This document shows positions 12,294-24,200 of a stretch of 64,000 nucleotides of DNA, one piece after another. The notes below the pieces were generated by a model. It did not search any database. It saw only the letters and a program-made list of their open reading frames with translations, and was not told where the DNA came from. Numbering within the stretch: the stretch's first letter is position 1; every line of letters starts with the position of its first letter. Made by a program: the position numbers and the translations under genes. Source of the DNA: Casuarius casuarius (lineage: Eukaryota > Chordata > Aves > Casuariiformes > Casuariidae); contig PTFA01000496.1 of assembly GCA_003342895.1 (NCBI GenBank), positions 62,001 to 126,000 on the forward strand, read 5' to 3'.

Positions 12294-14821
12294 TGTATTT
12301 GTGCCTGAGCACGCTGACAAGTGTGACTGCTCGACCAAACTGAACAGCTAGGAGTGCCACAGGAGCTTTTAAAACAGTCACATACCTGGAAGGGAAGGCA
12401 GTAATGCAGGTACGAGGCAGTCCTGGCTCACTTCATAGTAATGTGTACAGCCTGCCCAACAGCACCCCAGCAACAGCAAGCTGGTAGTTGGTTGCAGGTT
12501 TATTATACACTAAAATCTGTAGGCACACGGCTTACTTTTGTTCCGCTTAATTCTCGGCAAGATATCTTCAGACACAGCATAGCCACACTCACTTTTCTTG
12601 GAGGGTTTGCTAAACCTCACAGCGTTTCTGGCGTTGGGGCATGCTTCAGGCGTTGTGTGGAATCAGCATCTGAGGCTTTGCTGATCCGCAGATAGGACGA
12701 GCTTGTCTAGCTGTTTTCCAGGGTGACTCTTCCTGTTGAGTAACAGAAATCAGCAGTCTAACGTTTGGATTCTGGCATATGAGTATCCCACTTTCTGTTT
12801 TTAACCGTTAGTCCTTAGAAGTAATGTGTGGTCAGATTTTTCTGGTAAATTCTTCTCTGTGAGGCGGTTGGATTCAAAATTGGAATATATGAAAGTAATC
12901 CGAGATCACCACAGTGTGCTTAAAAGAAATGGCCCTGTCTTACATCAAATCCAAAAAGTTGGAAGGAGAATGTGATAATCAGGGGTGCACCATCTGCGCC
13001 CATACCTGAGCGCTTTACATGCACAATAGAAAAACGAAGTACAGCTGTATGTTAATACAGTGTTTTCTTTACTACTGCACCTAGAAAAGAATTCTCTGAG
13101 TTTGTTTTTAGGTTTGGGGTATTTTTTTTAGTTCTTTCGCTTACTTGTAGTTCTTTTGTTTTTTAATTCTTGGCATAGTTTCATATAATTCATGTAGAGT
13201 CTTTACATTTTATGACAGAGCAAGACTAGTCAGATGTATGTTTCGTATGCTCACTCAAAGCACAGGCTTATAAATTAGTTCCTAAAGACTGTAATGCATC
13301 TGTTTCAGTTGTTGCCCTTAACTGTTTTCCAGAATTTTGAGGGCAACATTCAGGAGAGTGATTAATTCATTGTACTGTAGTACCTGGATTTCAAAATCAC
13401 AGGATCGAGTTGCTATTCAGAAGTGATTTCCTTTAAACCGTTAACACTGTATTTCTAGAAGTTGTTCCTTGAATGCAAATAGTATTTCCAGCTGCTTTAA
13501 TTGAAGGATTTTCTTCTGATTTTTATTAATGAATTTCAACTCAGATCCTTGACATATGATGTTGTGCTTTATTGAATGTAATTATCAAAGAATAGATGTT
13601 TCCAACAGGAAGTGCCATGCTTATTCAGTTTTGATAACCTAGAATCATAATTAACTGAATAGTTCAAAAATAGCTTAGAATTGCAGTCTTATGCTTTGCT
13701 TGACTGATCTGTGCAGAGTTAGTGTGTGTTAATAACTGCCCGTTTAAAATGTTGGAATTCTTGAGTGAGAAGGAAAGGGCATACAGCCACCGTGGTATTA
13801 TTAAACTTAGCAACTGTTGGCCTATTTTCTTTTTTCCTGTTTCCATTGTCTTTCTCATGTTTTCCTTCCTTCGCCTAAAATGAGCTGCACACGTCTTGAA
13901 AGGAAAGGTTCCCTACAAGTTCATTTTTTTTCTATTTGGAGGTGCCAAAAGTAGGATGTCAATATATGAACAGATTCATCAAAGGAGTTCTTTTGTGGCA
14001 AGATAAATGTTTCTGTTGGCAAAAGTTCAGTTTATCGAGTTTTGACCCTGTACCCTTATGCTATAGTGGTAATCCTACCATCAGGGGTTTTAAGGCTGAA
14101 GCCAAAAGCTGCACAGAACATAGTGGCTTTCTCTAGTACTGCTATGCTTAAAGAGGAATCGAGTATTTCTATTGTGAATATCTGGATTTTTTAAGGGATT
14201 TGGAGAACTAGAATTTTAATTTTTTTTTCCAGCTGAAATCTGGCTTTCAAATTGTCAGTTTGGATGGAGATTTATTTACTAAAACAATCAATAAATTGTT
14301 TAAATTGGATAAGACATTTCCTAGGCCTCAAGCAGCACACAGACAATAGTTACACGTTTTTCTTTTTCTTTTTTTTAAATGGTTAAGATACTTTGCCCAT
14401 ATGGTGAAAAACAAATTTGGTAAAATCTTAATAGTGGAATTCTGTGGGAAAATTGATTTTAATACAGGCAACTGCTATTTTGTGGTTTTTAAAGAAAGTC
14501 TTACTTCTTTAGATCTTTAGATGACTGCAAAAAAATGAAGACTTACTTTGTTTCTTTACCTGATACTTTTGTTATATTACAAGTAACAGACTTTAAGGAG
14601 ACAGTCATGACATTTTACTAGCTTTGGCACAGAAATTCACTTACTCAAAGTTTATAGGAAATAATGAAAAAAAATTGCCACCCACTTCCCCTAGCTGAAA
14701 TATCTTAGCCTATGAGAAATTATGCAAGTCTGCAGTAAAGCTGTGTTGATTTCATTGGCTCTTCATTTTGCCTTGTATGCTTGTCATTGATGCAAGAATA
14801 AGGATTACTGTGCTAAGCAGC

Positions 14822-14868
14822 AGCAGAAATACTTGTATTGTATTACAAGCAGAAATACTCGTATTGTA
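14822..14868. repeat. 26-bp tandem duplication, second copy partial
   Basis: Unit one (14822-14847) begins agcagaaatacttgtattg. Unit two (14848-14868) begins agcagaaatactcgtattg. They differ by one T-to-C change over 21 aligned bases. Confidence 0.9.
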
Positions 14869-15739
14869 CCTGATTCAGCAGATTAATAGACCTAATGCAC
14901 TATCAATAGGAGATACAGTCTACCCTCTCTTATAACTATTTTGCTCTAAAAAAGTGTGTAAAGATGAAATACATTATAGTGTGCTAAAAGTGTTTGACTC
15001 TCATTCTCTTTTAATAAGTTGAGTTTCAGTTATCTCAGACTTCACAATGACTAAAAGACCACAGTATAATAATTTTATTAAATTTTTCTAAGATCATTGT
15101 TGCATTGTTTCAAAGAGAGTCAGAATATTAAAGATATTAGTTCCTTGTCTTGTCCTCAGAATGATCACTGGTAAAACTCAATTAGACATCAGAGCGAAGA
15201 ACCTTTTTTTTAGATATTTTGGTATATTGTGCATTCTTGGACCAGCTGAATTTCACACTACTCAATCTGCTCAGCAAAATGAGGCAGCCTGTGGACATTT
15301 TTGCTGTCTTCCTTGTGCACTTCTTTTTCTCAGATCAAGCTGGCCTTGAGTTCTCCAGTAATCTTTGCTAAGTCTTCTGCATCATGGCAGTCAGGGCAGC
15401 TCTGGGCTGGCCTCGTCATTCTGCTACGCTTTAGTGCCTCTCCGAGGTGTACCTCCACATATGAACTATATATATGGCCTCATCTCTAACCGGGGACTTG
15501 GCCAGGCCTTTTCTTTAGTAACTCCGAGATCAAGTGCCTTTAGGTTTTAATATGATAGGCACTGACTATCAGATTGCAGCCCACAGTGCAAACCCATTAC
15601 TCCTTTTTGGTTTGGAAGTTGCCAACCAGTGAGCATTCACGCTCAGAGACTCACCGTGTGGGTTACACTTTCATCTTGTGAAGGAAGTTTTCTGTTGTCA
15701 GTGTTTGTGTAATGCATGCGCTGGCTTGCTGTAAATGAG

Positions 15740-15860
15740 ACCAGCAATGAAAACAGCGGCCGTGCCGCCCGATGGAGAGTGCGCTCTCGCAGACTCACAT
15801 GCATGACATGACGGCGACTCCTTGTTCATTCCGAGTGGCTGAGCGGCCGTTCCTGTACGG
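15740..15860. promoter_or_regulatory. CpG-dense block bounded by two AGCGGCCGT copies
   Basis: About a dozen CpGs fall within roughly 110 bp, in an intron otherwise nearly free of CpG. The nonamer AGCGGCCGT occurs at 15755-15763 and again at 15842-15850. The block looks like a conserved regulatory element rather than a repeat, but conservation cannot be tested here. Confidence 0.3.
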
Positions 15861-15920
15861 TAATTTGTAGAGTTGTCAGGTGAGAGAGTGGTGAAGAGAG
15901 AGCAAAAGAAAGGAAGGACA

Positions 15921-15943
15921 ATAAATAAATAAATAAATAAATA
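15921..15943. repeat. (AATA)n microsatellite
   Basis: Between five and six perfect tetranucleotide units follow an A/G-rich lead. Confidence 0.95.
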
Positions 15944-18214
15944 ATAAGAAATGCTGTGGAAAATTTAGAAATTGCATCTTTCTTTACCCTTAAGTTGCTC
16001 TGAGGACTTGGTCTAGAAGGAAGGTTTAGACTTTAAATGTGAGCTGCATGGGAGTGAAAGGAAAAGCAAGAGGAGTGCTATGTTGAATTAAAAGTGAACA
16101 GCAGCTAAATTTGTCTCAGTCCAAAGCTATTAAGTGAACAAGATCCAGGTTTGCAAAGTCAAAGGTCAACTCCAATCCAAAAAAAAAAAACCCTTTGTTG
16201 TTATAGATCTTAGAGTCTCTTTAAAAACTGGCAGAACTGCCATGTTGTTCTTTCCTTAAAAATGAAGATAATAGAGAAAAAATACTAACAGGGAAAGGGG
16301 AAACGTAATCCTGTTATTACAATTTTGTGGTAGAATAAATGGGTTATATTATATATTATATTGTTCCATAGGATTTAAAAGCAAATCACGACTTTAGCAT
16401 GCCAAACGTACTTGTTTCCTTCTATCCTGTTTAAAGTCAGTTCTTTAAAATACTTTAAAATGATTTGAGAACGTCATAGATGTCATCTTTTACTTACACA
16501 GAGATTTTCAGCAAAGAGATCTTTCCAATTTCCAATAACAAAAGCTAGCTCTTCATGACTTTTAATGTAAAATTGTTTTAGATCTAGTCTGGCTTTTCCT
16601 GTACTTTACTGACAAAATCGTTTTAATCCATCTGTTATAACTTCCTAATGACCCTGAAGGTTGAGGCGTATTTTTCATTACTTAGGTGCTTCCAGGAACC
16701 TTACCTGATAACATTTATTACTGGTAAACACTTTTTGCATCAAGGTCCCCTTTCTGCCTATGCCTCCTCTTTTTCCTTCCCCTCACCAGTAGCTCCCAAA
16801 CTGGCCAGTGCAGCGCAGAGAGGGTGCACGCTATTATGCTGTGGGTACTCTGGCCCCAGTATCTGGTTTTAAAGACTGGCGCACCAGTAGGAATGATGTG
16901 ACAGTGCCTGCCTTTGTTTACTCTGAGATTGTCCTTAATACAAATCAACTTGAGGTAAAAGCAGATGAAAATATCCAAGTGTTATGACATCCAAGTTAAA
17001 TAATATTGCTACAAAGGTTTATAAGATGCAAGTGACAGGAAATAAAACAACAATTGATTATCCCAAGACCAAATTAAAAGGACTTCCCTCTCCATCCTTG
17101 TGTACAGCTGATACCTACATAACCCTGTGGTCAAGGGTTTAGCTCTCATGCAAGTTGGCACCCTCAGGTCACCTCCTGGAAGAGACCTGCAGGCTCTAAC
17201 ATTTGTGCGTTGGCACTCACACCTCTTGCCTTCCTTGGCTTTCCCTAGGGGTCCATTCAGACTGAAATCTTTTTTTTTCTTCTTCCCTGCCACCCCCAGG
17301 ACATCTTCATGCTTAGCTCAATCAGGAAGAGGTTAGACCTTCCTCCCATGACACTGTTGGCTCATGGTCCTAGTTTTGAAAATGCGGATGTCGCTTGGGC
17401 ATGGCCAGGTGAGATTATCCCTGACCAGACAGTAAGCAAAGTCAACTAAAAACTGCTCCAGTGCTGGCTAAGCCCAGAACAGATCATTACCAATGGTGAA
17501 ATACAATTCCCTTTCCTGCTGGTCTGTGCTATGTTTACATCCCAAAGCGAAGTCTTTTCTCATTATGAACACTTTATTGTACAAAAAACTTTAATGCACA
17601 AGTCACACTTTGTAGTCTCACATAACTGGGAGTAATGCCTTCAGCTCACAGGCAACTCTCATTTGAAAACAGACATCCTGGCAGTCAGATTGCTTTGTAT
17701 TGGTAATAGATGTGCAGGTGACTCTTCTCAGCCCTGTATTGGAAGAATACACTGTCATTTATTTATATTTGCGGAAAGGCTTTTTGTGCAAAAGCAGAAT
17801 TCTTCTCCCACTGAGAATCCCAACCGCTGTCTGCATGACTGGAGGGCATCATGCCCTGTTGCTGTGTATACCTGTGTTCACTACCTTGCTGCCAATGTAC
17901 TTTACAAGAAAGTGGCTATAAAAATAAGCAGTACTCTGTAACAATTAAAAAAAGAATTGCCACTATTTCTGCTTTAGTCCTCTGTTTTGTGGGCAAGTTT
18001 TATAATGTTTATATCTAGAGATTACGTGTATGTGTTAGGCTGATCAGGTAGACACAAAGTTTGGGGCAAGAATAACCTGCTTCCAGCACTGGAACAGCAT
18101 TTTGATAACAAAACAGAGATTCACTGGTTACAGGTATAAATTCTCTGCCTTTGCTGGTTCTACTCTTGGTAATATAAACTGAGACCATAACGTGGTCCAA
18201 AGCTTCATTATCCA

Positions 18215-18335
18215 TCTCTGTAGTTGCCTTACTTTTTGCAATTTTGTTCAAGTTGCTTCCCTGTACCTCAATTTCCCAGTCATATAATAGCCACTTTTAT
18301 AGGTATGATCTACCCTGACTAGCTATAAAATGTCC
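18215..18335 (-). mobile_element. MIR-like remnant, reverse orientation
   Basis: On the + strand, ttcaagttgcttccctgtac, ctcaatttcccagtcatata and taggtatgatctacc follow the reverse complement of MIR (caagtcacttaacctctctg, ctcagtttcctcatctgtaa, taccta). The order is intact but divergence is high. Confidence 0.55.
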
Positions 18336-19874
18336 AGAGAGGTTTAGACTGAGGGTATTGCAGAAGTGCAAGGTATTGTTACGTGGTGTCCATCATTATT
18401 TAGATTATATTTTACAAAGAAGGCTTCATCCCATTTAGCATACCCAGTAACATGGGGTGAAATTCTGGGAGATGTCATGGATGACCAATCCTCTCTTCCT
18501 CAGGATAGAATCCATTAAGGAAAAGAATAGGCTTACTATGTAAAAAATGGAGCAAAGGCAAAAAAAAACAATAATTTTTTTAGCACTGAGAGGAATTGGA
18601 ATTACCCTTTTCAGATATAGTAAGGCTCTGTTTTGGAAAGGAAGGCAGTGAATTCCTTTAACTTGTCCCCTTAAGTGTGCTGATAGGAAGTTCACTACAA
18701 GACATAGCTTGAGCATAGAAGCAGCAGAGTGTCCAGAGCTTGCTGCTAGATTCCTAAATCAGTAGAATAAATTCTGTGGGACCTGCAAGCACAAATCACG
18801 AGCAGATTTCTGGGGCAGCCACTGTGGACTTCTCTAACATGCACTCGTGGGTCCCCAGGATGTCTAGGTGATGGTACCTGCTTACTTGTCTCTTTTAACA
18901 CCTATGCTGCTGCACATGAATTGCTGTGATGTGCTAACCACTTTATCATTTTATTACACTTTATTACATCATAAATTTTTATATCTTCTTAACGATCCTA
19001 CAAGAAGCTTAATTGTTTATAGGAACATCTTAATTAAGTAGAGTTCACTAGGTTAAGCAGAACACAAATTGAAAGAGTTATAAATGAAACAAACCCTACC
19101 ACTCCATTCAGTATAGCTTCAGAAGGTTAAAATGGGATTTGATTGCAAGAATAAAAATTTCATATTGCTTTCAGATGTTACAGAGTAACGTTAATACCAT
19201 GGATAACTTTACCTCTCCTTTCTGTTTTGCAACTGTGAAACTCACTGGATGGGAAAACCATAACTTTTTTTTACATACTAGGAAGAACTTTGACTTGAGT
19301 TTTATCATTATGAAGAAACTTTCCCCAGATTAATTTAGCAGACAGCAGTGCTACTTTATTATCCCATTTCCATCTGCATTTTAGAAATAGAAAAGATAAT
19401 ACAAGAAGCATATAACATGAGTCTCAAAGACTAATTATATCGTAATTGATTACAGTCAAATTTGCTGAAGTATATTTAACAGGAGCTGTGTGAAATGGTC
19501 ACAGTACATGAACTTTATGGCAGTCTCTCATAAGTGTCTTGTTTAGTTGCTGGGGGGTGGGAAAGATTGATGTTGTGAAGGGTAGAACTAGCTGTTTGAC
19601 CCAGTCTTCCAAGGGTCTGCACATCTTCAGCTGTCAGCACCGTTAGGGCAGCAAGTCTTCCAGGGAAAACTGAGGTGGTTTAGCACAGGTGGAAAAGCAT
19701 TTCATAGGCTTGAACCAGAGCTACACTGAGATTGATATACCACCATGGTATCAGCTTGTCCTTGTGAAATGCCCCCACAAAACAGTATTTTTCTACTGCA
19801 TCCAAACAGAACAACGTTTCTTAATGGGCAATGCCTGTTATGTTTTTATTACAATTTTCAAGGCTGCATAAAAG

Positions 19875-20044
19875 ATGGTACGGGTTGCCTAGAGAAGTGG
19901 TAGAATCTCCCTCACTGAAAATATTCAAGACTTACCTTAACAGGGCCCTAGATTACCTAATCTAAGGCTCTGCTCTCAGTAGAAGGCTTAACAAGATGAT
20001 CTGCAGTGGCCCTGCCAACCTCGACTTTTCTATGGGTCTGTGAG
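19875..20044 (+). mobile_element. CR1 LINE, degraded 3' end
   Basis: The order of blocks follows the CR1 3' end: gggttgcctagagaagtgg, then tagaatctccctcactgaaa, attcaaga, then acaagatgatctgcagtgg, ccctgccaacctcgac, and a terminal ttctatgggtctgtga resembling the CR1 terminal repeat of attctatg units. There is no poly-A tail, as expected for CR1. It is much diverged and truncated at the 5' side, so it is an old, inactive copy. Confidence 0.82.
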
Positions 20045-20379
20045 TCACACTTAGCTGAATTGGAGGGCATTAGGATTAAGATGGAGGTCCTCCAAATCTA
20101 GACCACCAATCCAGGACTCCCGAATGTGCTTTTGTCTCACTCTTTGTAGTATGTCAACCAGATGGTATTAACTGCATTACAATATATATGAGCTCCGGTT
20201 TCACCATTAATAAGGGGAGAGAACAGCTTTAAGAATGGGTCAGGGACTGATAGGAAGGAGGCATTAGACTTTGAAAACTAGGAGATAGGAAAGCTTGAAG
20301 GTGAACGACTAGCCAGGGCAATAGGGTGCGTTATATTAATTTAGTGTCTTCTGTTATAAACTGTAGATTTCAACAGTGA

Positions 20380-21240
20380 CAATGTCAATCCATGTGTCAA
20401 GGAGCAGCAAGATTGGGGCTGCTGCATGAGGGGAACTGAGCCAGGAGCCAAGGGTGGCCCCAGCTCAGGCTGTCCCCTCACTGACAGGGAGAAGTGGCCT
20501 GGGGACTGAACAAGGTGGGCAGAGGTGGGGGCTTGTAACAGGGTCCATCGGCTGCCCCAGACACTGCAAGCAGGGGACAAGGTCCAGGGTCCAACCAGGG
20601 GCTCCAGTTAGGAACAAAAGGAGACACGGCCGGACACAGGACTGGAGACAAGACCACGGTGTGAGTCTAAGGGACATCCAGGAGAGATGACTGGACACAT
20701 GCACACCCACAGCATAGCTCAGGCAGAGACTGAAGGCCCAGACCTGAGCTTAAACAGGGGTCTTGGAGCCATGTTCTGAGGACGCGAGGTGGATATCTCC
20801 AGGGAGGCTGGTCAGGGCCGTTAAGGCTGTTGGTGCACCCAGCCCTGAGGCCATAGGCTGGTCCGTAGTTGCTGCTTATCACTTATCACAGGTGACGAGT
20901 AACATCAGCACACACAAAGGTAGCTGTACCCTGGGCCCTCACTTCATTCGACTGCTTGTGCTTCCCCATCAGGATAATCATCATGGCTTAAGTCCTCCTT
21001 CGCATCGTCACAAATCCGCACGCTGTCAGAGAAGGCTGTAGGGTCGAAACCCTGCAGCAGACCAGAGGCTCTGTCTCTTCCTTGTCCTGGTCTCTATACT
21101 CAGGGGTCCGCCTTTTCGTTTATACAGTGTGCCCATGCAGGAAGCGTCTAATAGCCCAGATGTTTTTCTGAGACCTGGGAGTGAAAGCCCCTTACTGCTT
21201 GTTCCTTTGAACACATTAGAAATCAACAAGAAAGAGGTGA
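20380..21240. repeat. Unclassified GC- and purine-rich block (possible decayed repeat)
   Basis: Base composition changes sharply from AT-rich intron to GC-rich, G/A-rich sequence with recurring ggacac, ggagaca and cagggg words, especially around 20590-20700. Frames of 65-95 codons overlap on both strands but none resembles a known protein. A short perfect hairpin (agggt-cgaa-accct) lies at 21040-21053. I cannot assign it to a family; an old LTR or satellite-like insertion is possible. Confidence 0.35.
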
Positions 21241-21253
21241 AAAAAACAACTGC

Positions 21254-21273
21254 TTTATTTATTTATTTATTTA
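21254..21273. repeat. (TTTA)5 microsatellite
   Basis: Five perfect units. Confidence 0.95.
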
Positions 21274-24200
21274 AAGATCAATTATGTGTTTAAAAAAGTG
21301 CTCATCAAGTACTACTACACAGTCAAAGTTAGTTCTAACCTTCATTTCATAGGCAATAAATTAGAGAAAAGTTTTTTTTTCCCCTCTATATTCATGTTTT
21401 CCACTATTGAAGAAAAGTTTTTGTATATTAAAAAAAAAAAACATAAAAGAAAACACCTGTTTGGCTTGCAGGAATTGGCCAGGGAGGCTGTTTTCCTGAC
21501 AGGTCAAAAGCGACCAGCACAGGGCCCCTTTAAAAAAAGAGTCAGGATTTTTTTCCCCCCTATTTCATGTGAGCATTGGCAGAAACTCTGACAAGCAGTT
21601 CTTCATATTTTATTATGTTCTTGTCTGGCAGAATCTCTGTCAGGCAAAAACCTTGTCAGCGGAAAACCTGTCGTAGGATCAGAGGAGACAAAAACAGGTG
21701 TCACAGAGGCAGTCAAAACTGAAGGAAAAAAAAGATTAGGCTAAAGAGAGAAAGGCAGACAATTACATTAATGCCATTGCTTTTATCTTATAGATGTGTG
21801 TTATTATCTCGGGGTGCTGAGTGCGCAATTGCCTCAAAGAAAAGTAGACAGGAGACAAGGGGAAACTTGATAGTTATTAACTGAAGAGGCAGTGTGTCAA
21901 AGCTGGATGGGGTTCAAAGTTTTGCAGAGGGATTAAAAAAAATTGCAGACAGCAAGCAATGTCTGTGAACAAACTGTGATTCTGCTTTCGGCTACATAAA
22001 CCTAGTAGCAATCTAAATGTTTCAACTTGGAATCAGATCATAGAAGGAAAAATTAATGAAATATTTCATTCAGACTTTTTTTAATAACATTTATTTTGTG
22101 TACATGCAACTGAAATGCTTTTTTTTTTTGATCTGTTATAAAAATGTTGTTAGAGCATGAGGCATGGTGAGGCATGAAGACATTTATCAGTTTAGTTGCT
22201 GTGTTGTTTGGGTTTGAAACACCTATTATCAACACACGTTTAATTTTAAAATGCTATTAAGAAACCTTTTACTAAGTGTGAACATCTGTACATGCAAGCT
22301 GTAAATTAGGAGATCACATATGTGTCCCTCTGTCAGGGACTAAATGCATTTGGCAAATGGTTTCCATTATTAGCTTTTAAATACTGTAAAAGTCAGAAGG
22401 AAAAGTTGTTTTTGTCTATGAATCAGAATATACTCTACTTCCTCTCCTTCCATGACCTTTTAAAATCTACAGCGGCTTAGTGAATGTTTCTCTTCAATCT
22501 AGATTAAATTGTGACAAGGAGGAAGACAGGAGTGAAATGGAGATAGCCAAAGGATGCCATATTATAGGTGGTATTTATGCCCAGACTGATTCAGGATGTT
22601 CACCCACGCATATAAATGCTGAAGTCCTTCCCTCTCTGTGCTTGAGCAAGGGGATGAGTGGGATAATTTCCTAGATCATGAAAATATTTGAGCCATTCAG
22701 TAGACAGTGGCAAGCTTTCTTGTCCATGCTCACCTTCTAAGCATGACATTTTTCAAGAGCAAATTTTTTCACCTATAAAGTGCACCACATTACACCATGT
22801 GGCAGGTGGTATTAAAAATGCATCCCGAGGGAGGCTAGCTCAGACCACCTCTTACGACTGCAGTAGTTTGCCTATCCCTCCAGCAAATTAGTCATTCGTA
22901 GGCTACCTTCTGTTCTTGAAAGGGTTTGTTACTTCTTTTTCTGTGGTTGATGAAAAAGTAGAAGAAGAAAAGCTTGAACGCTGAAAAATATGAAGCTATG
23001 CTTGTTTACCAGTAATGAACAGCAGACTACAGTGCCCCACATTGCCATTAATAATACTGTATCTGTTTTACCATACTCTACGTGCTGTAGTTGCAACAGT
23101 ATTATAGAATCTTTTATGTTCTTTTTGTATATTTAATCTGTCTCTTCATCTGTTCTCTTGCTTCAGAGAGTGTCCCGTTTATTTAGATAAAAGATATCTG
23201 GAAAGTTCCTGAATTATTTGTATGTTTCATTTCTGGTTCAGACTACAGAAAAATTCTTTTTAGTCTTCCTATTGACCCATATCAAACCTAGTAATCTGGA
23301 AAGACGATGATATTTTTTAAATTATGTCTTGTCATGTGCATGTGTGTATGCACACTCAGGCTGTGTCCCTGTCTGGTAGATAATAGAACTGGTTAGAGAG
23401 CCTGCAAGAAAATCAGAAAGTAGGAATGCCCAGTTTTAGAACTGAAAGAGAAGCAGATCCTTATAATCAGTAATCTGACGTTGCAACCTGCTGCCGCTCT
23501 TCTGTGGTGTTCTGAGATGTGCAGCCAGGCAGATCAGCTGAGAATAATGATTTTCACTAGATCTTTTCTTCTGTCTCTGGAGTACCTAAATATTATAGAA
23601 GATCAGGAAATTAGCAACTAGTATGTTTATTTACAACTCTACTTGCACTAAAACTAGCATATGTAAGATGCTTTTATATGAAATAGAGGCAAAGATCTTA
23701 TGCTTTTATTTTACCTATTCAAATAAACAATATCAATGCTTTAAAATATAAAATTAATTAGTGCATATTTATATTTCTGTTACTTAACAAAAATCCACTC
23801 GGAAACAAGGTTTTTAATTTGGCTGATAGTGTCCACTGCACATTGGGGAGGAAGGGGTCCCAGGTTAATAAGTAAGTTTGCATAGCTGGTCCTATGAACT
23901 GGCCACAATGTGGATAAAAAGAGAGATTTTCTCTTCATTTTCTGGCTTTTCAGAAATTGAGCAAGTAATTGGGCCTTATTTTAATGTACCTTTTGTACTT
24001 AATTTCCTTTAAATTGCATAGGGTCCAAAAACGTAGTGAAATGTAAATGGCAAAGTAGATTCTCCTCTCCGTGTTTTATTACACTTTAAAAACATCACAA
24101 ATGGAACATTAAATTTTTTTGTTTGATATATTATAAATAGATCCAAAGCCTTTGGCTGGAATTTTTCATAGTGCTACAGGTGTAATGTGAAGATAGATAT

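Noticed and set aside
21040..21053. Hairpin resembling a tRNA T-arm (agggt-cgaa-accct)
   Set aside because: The loop is four bases, not seven, and no acceptor, D or anticodon arms surround it.
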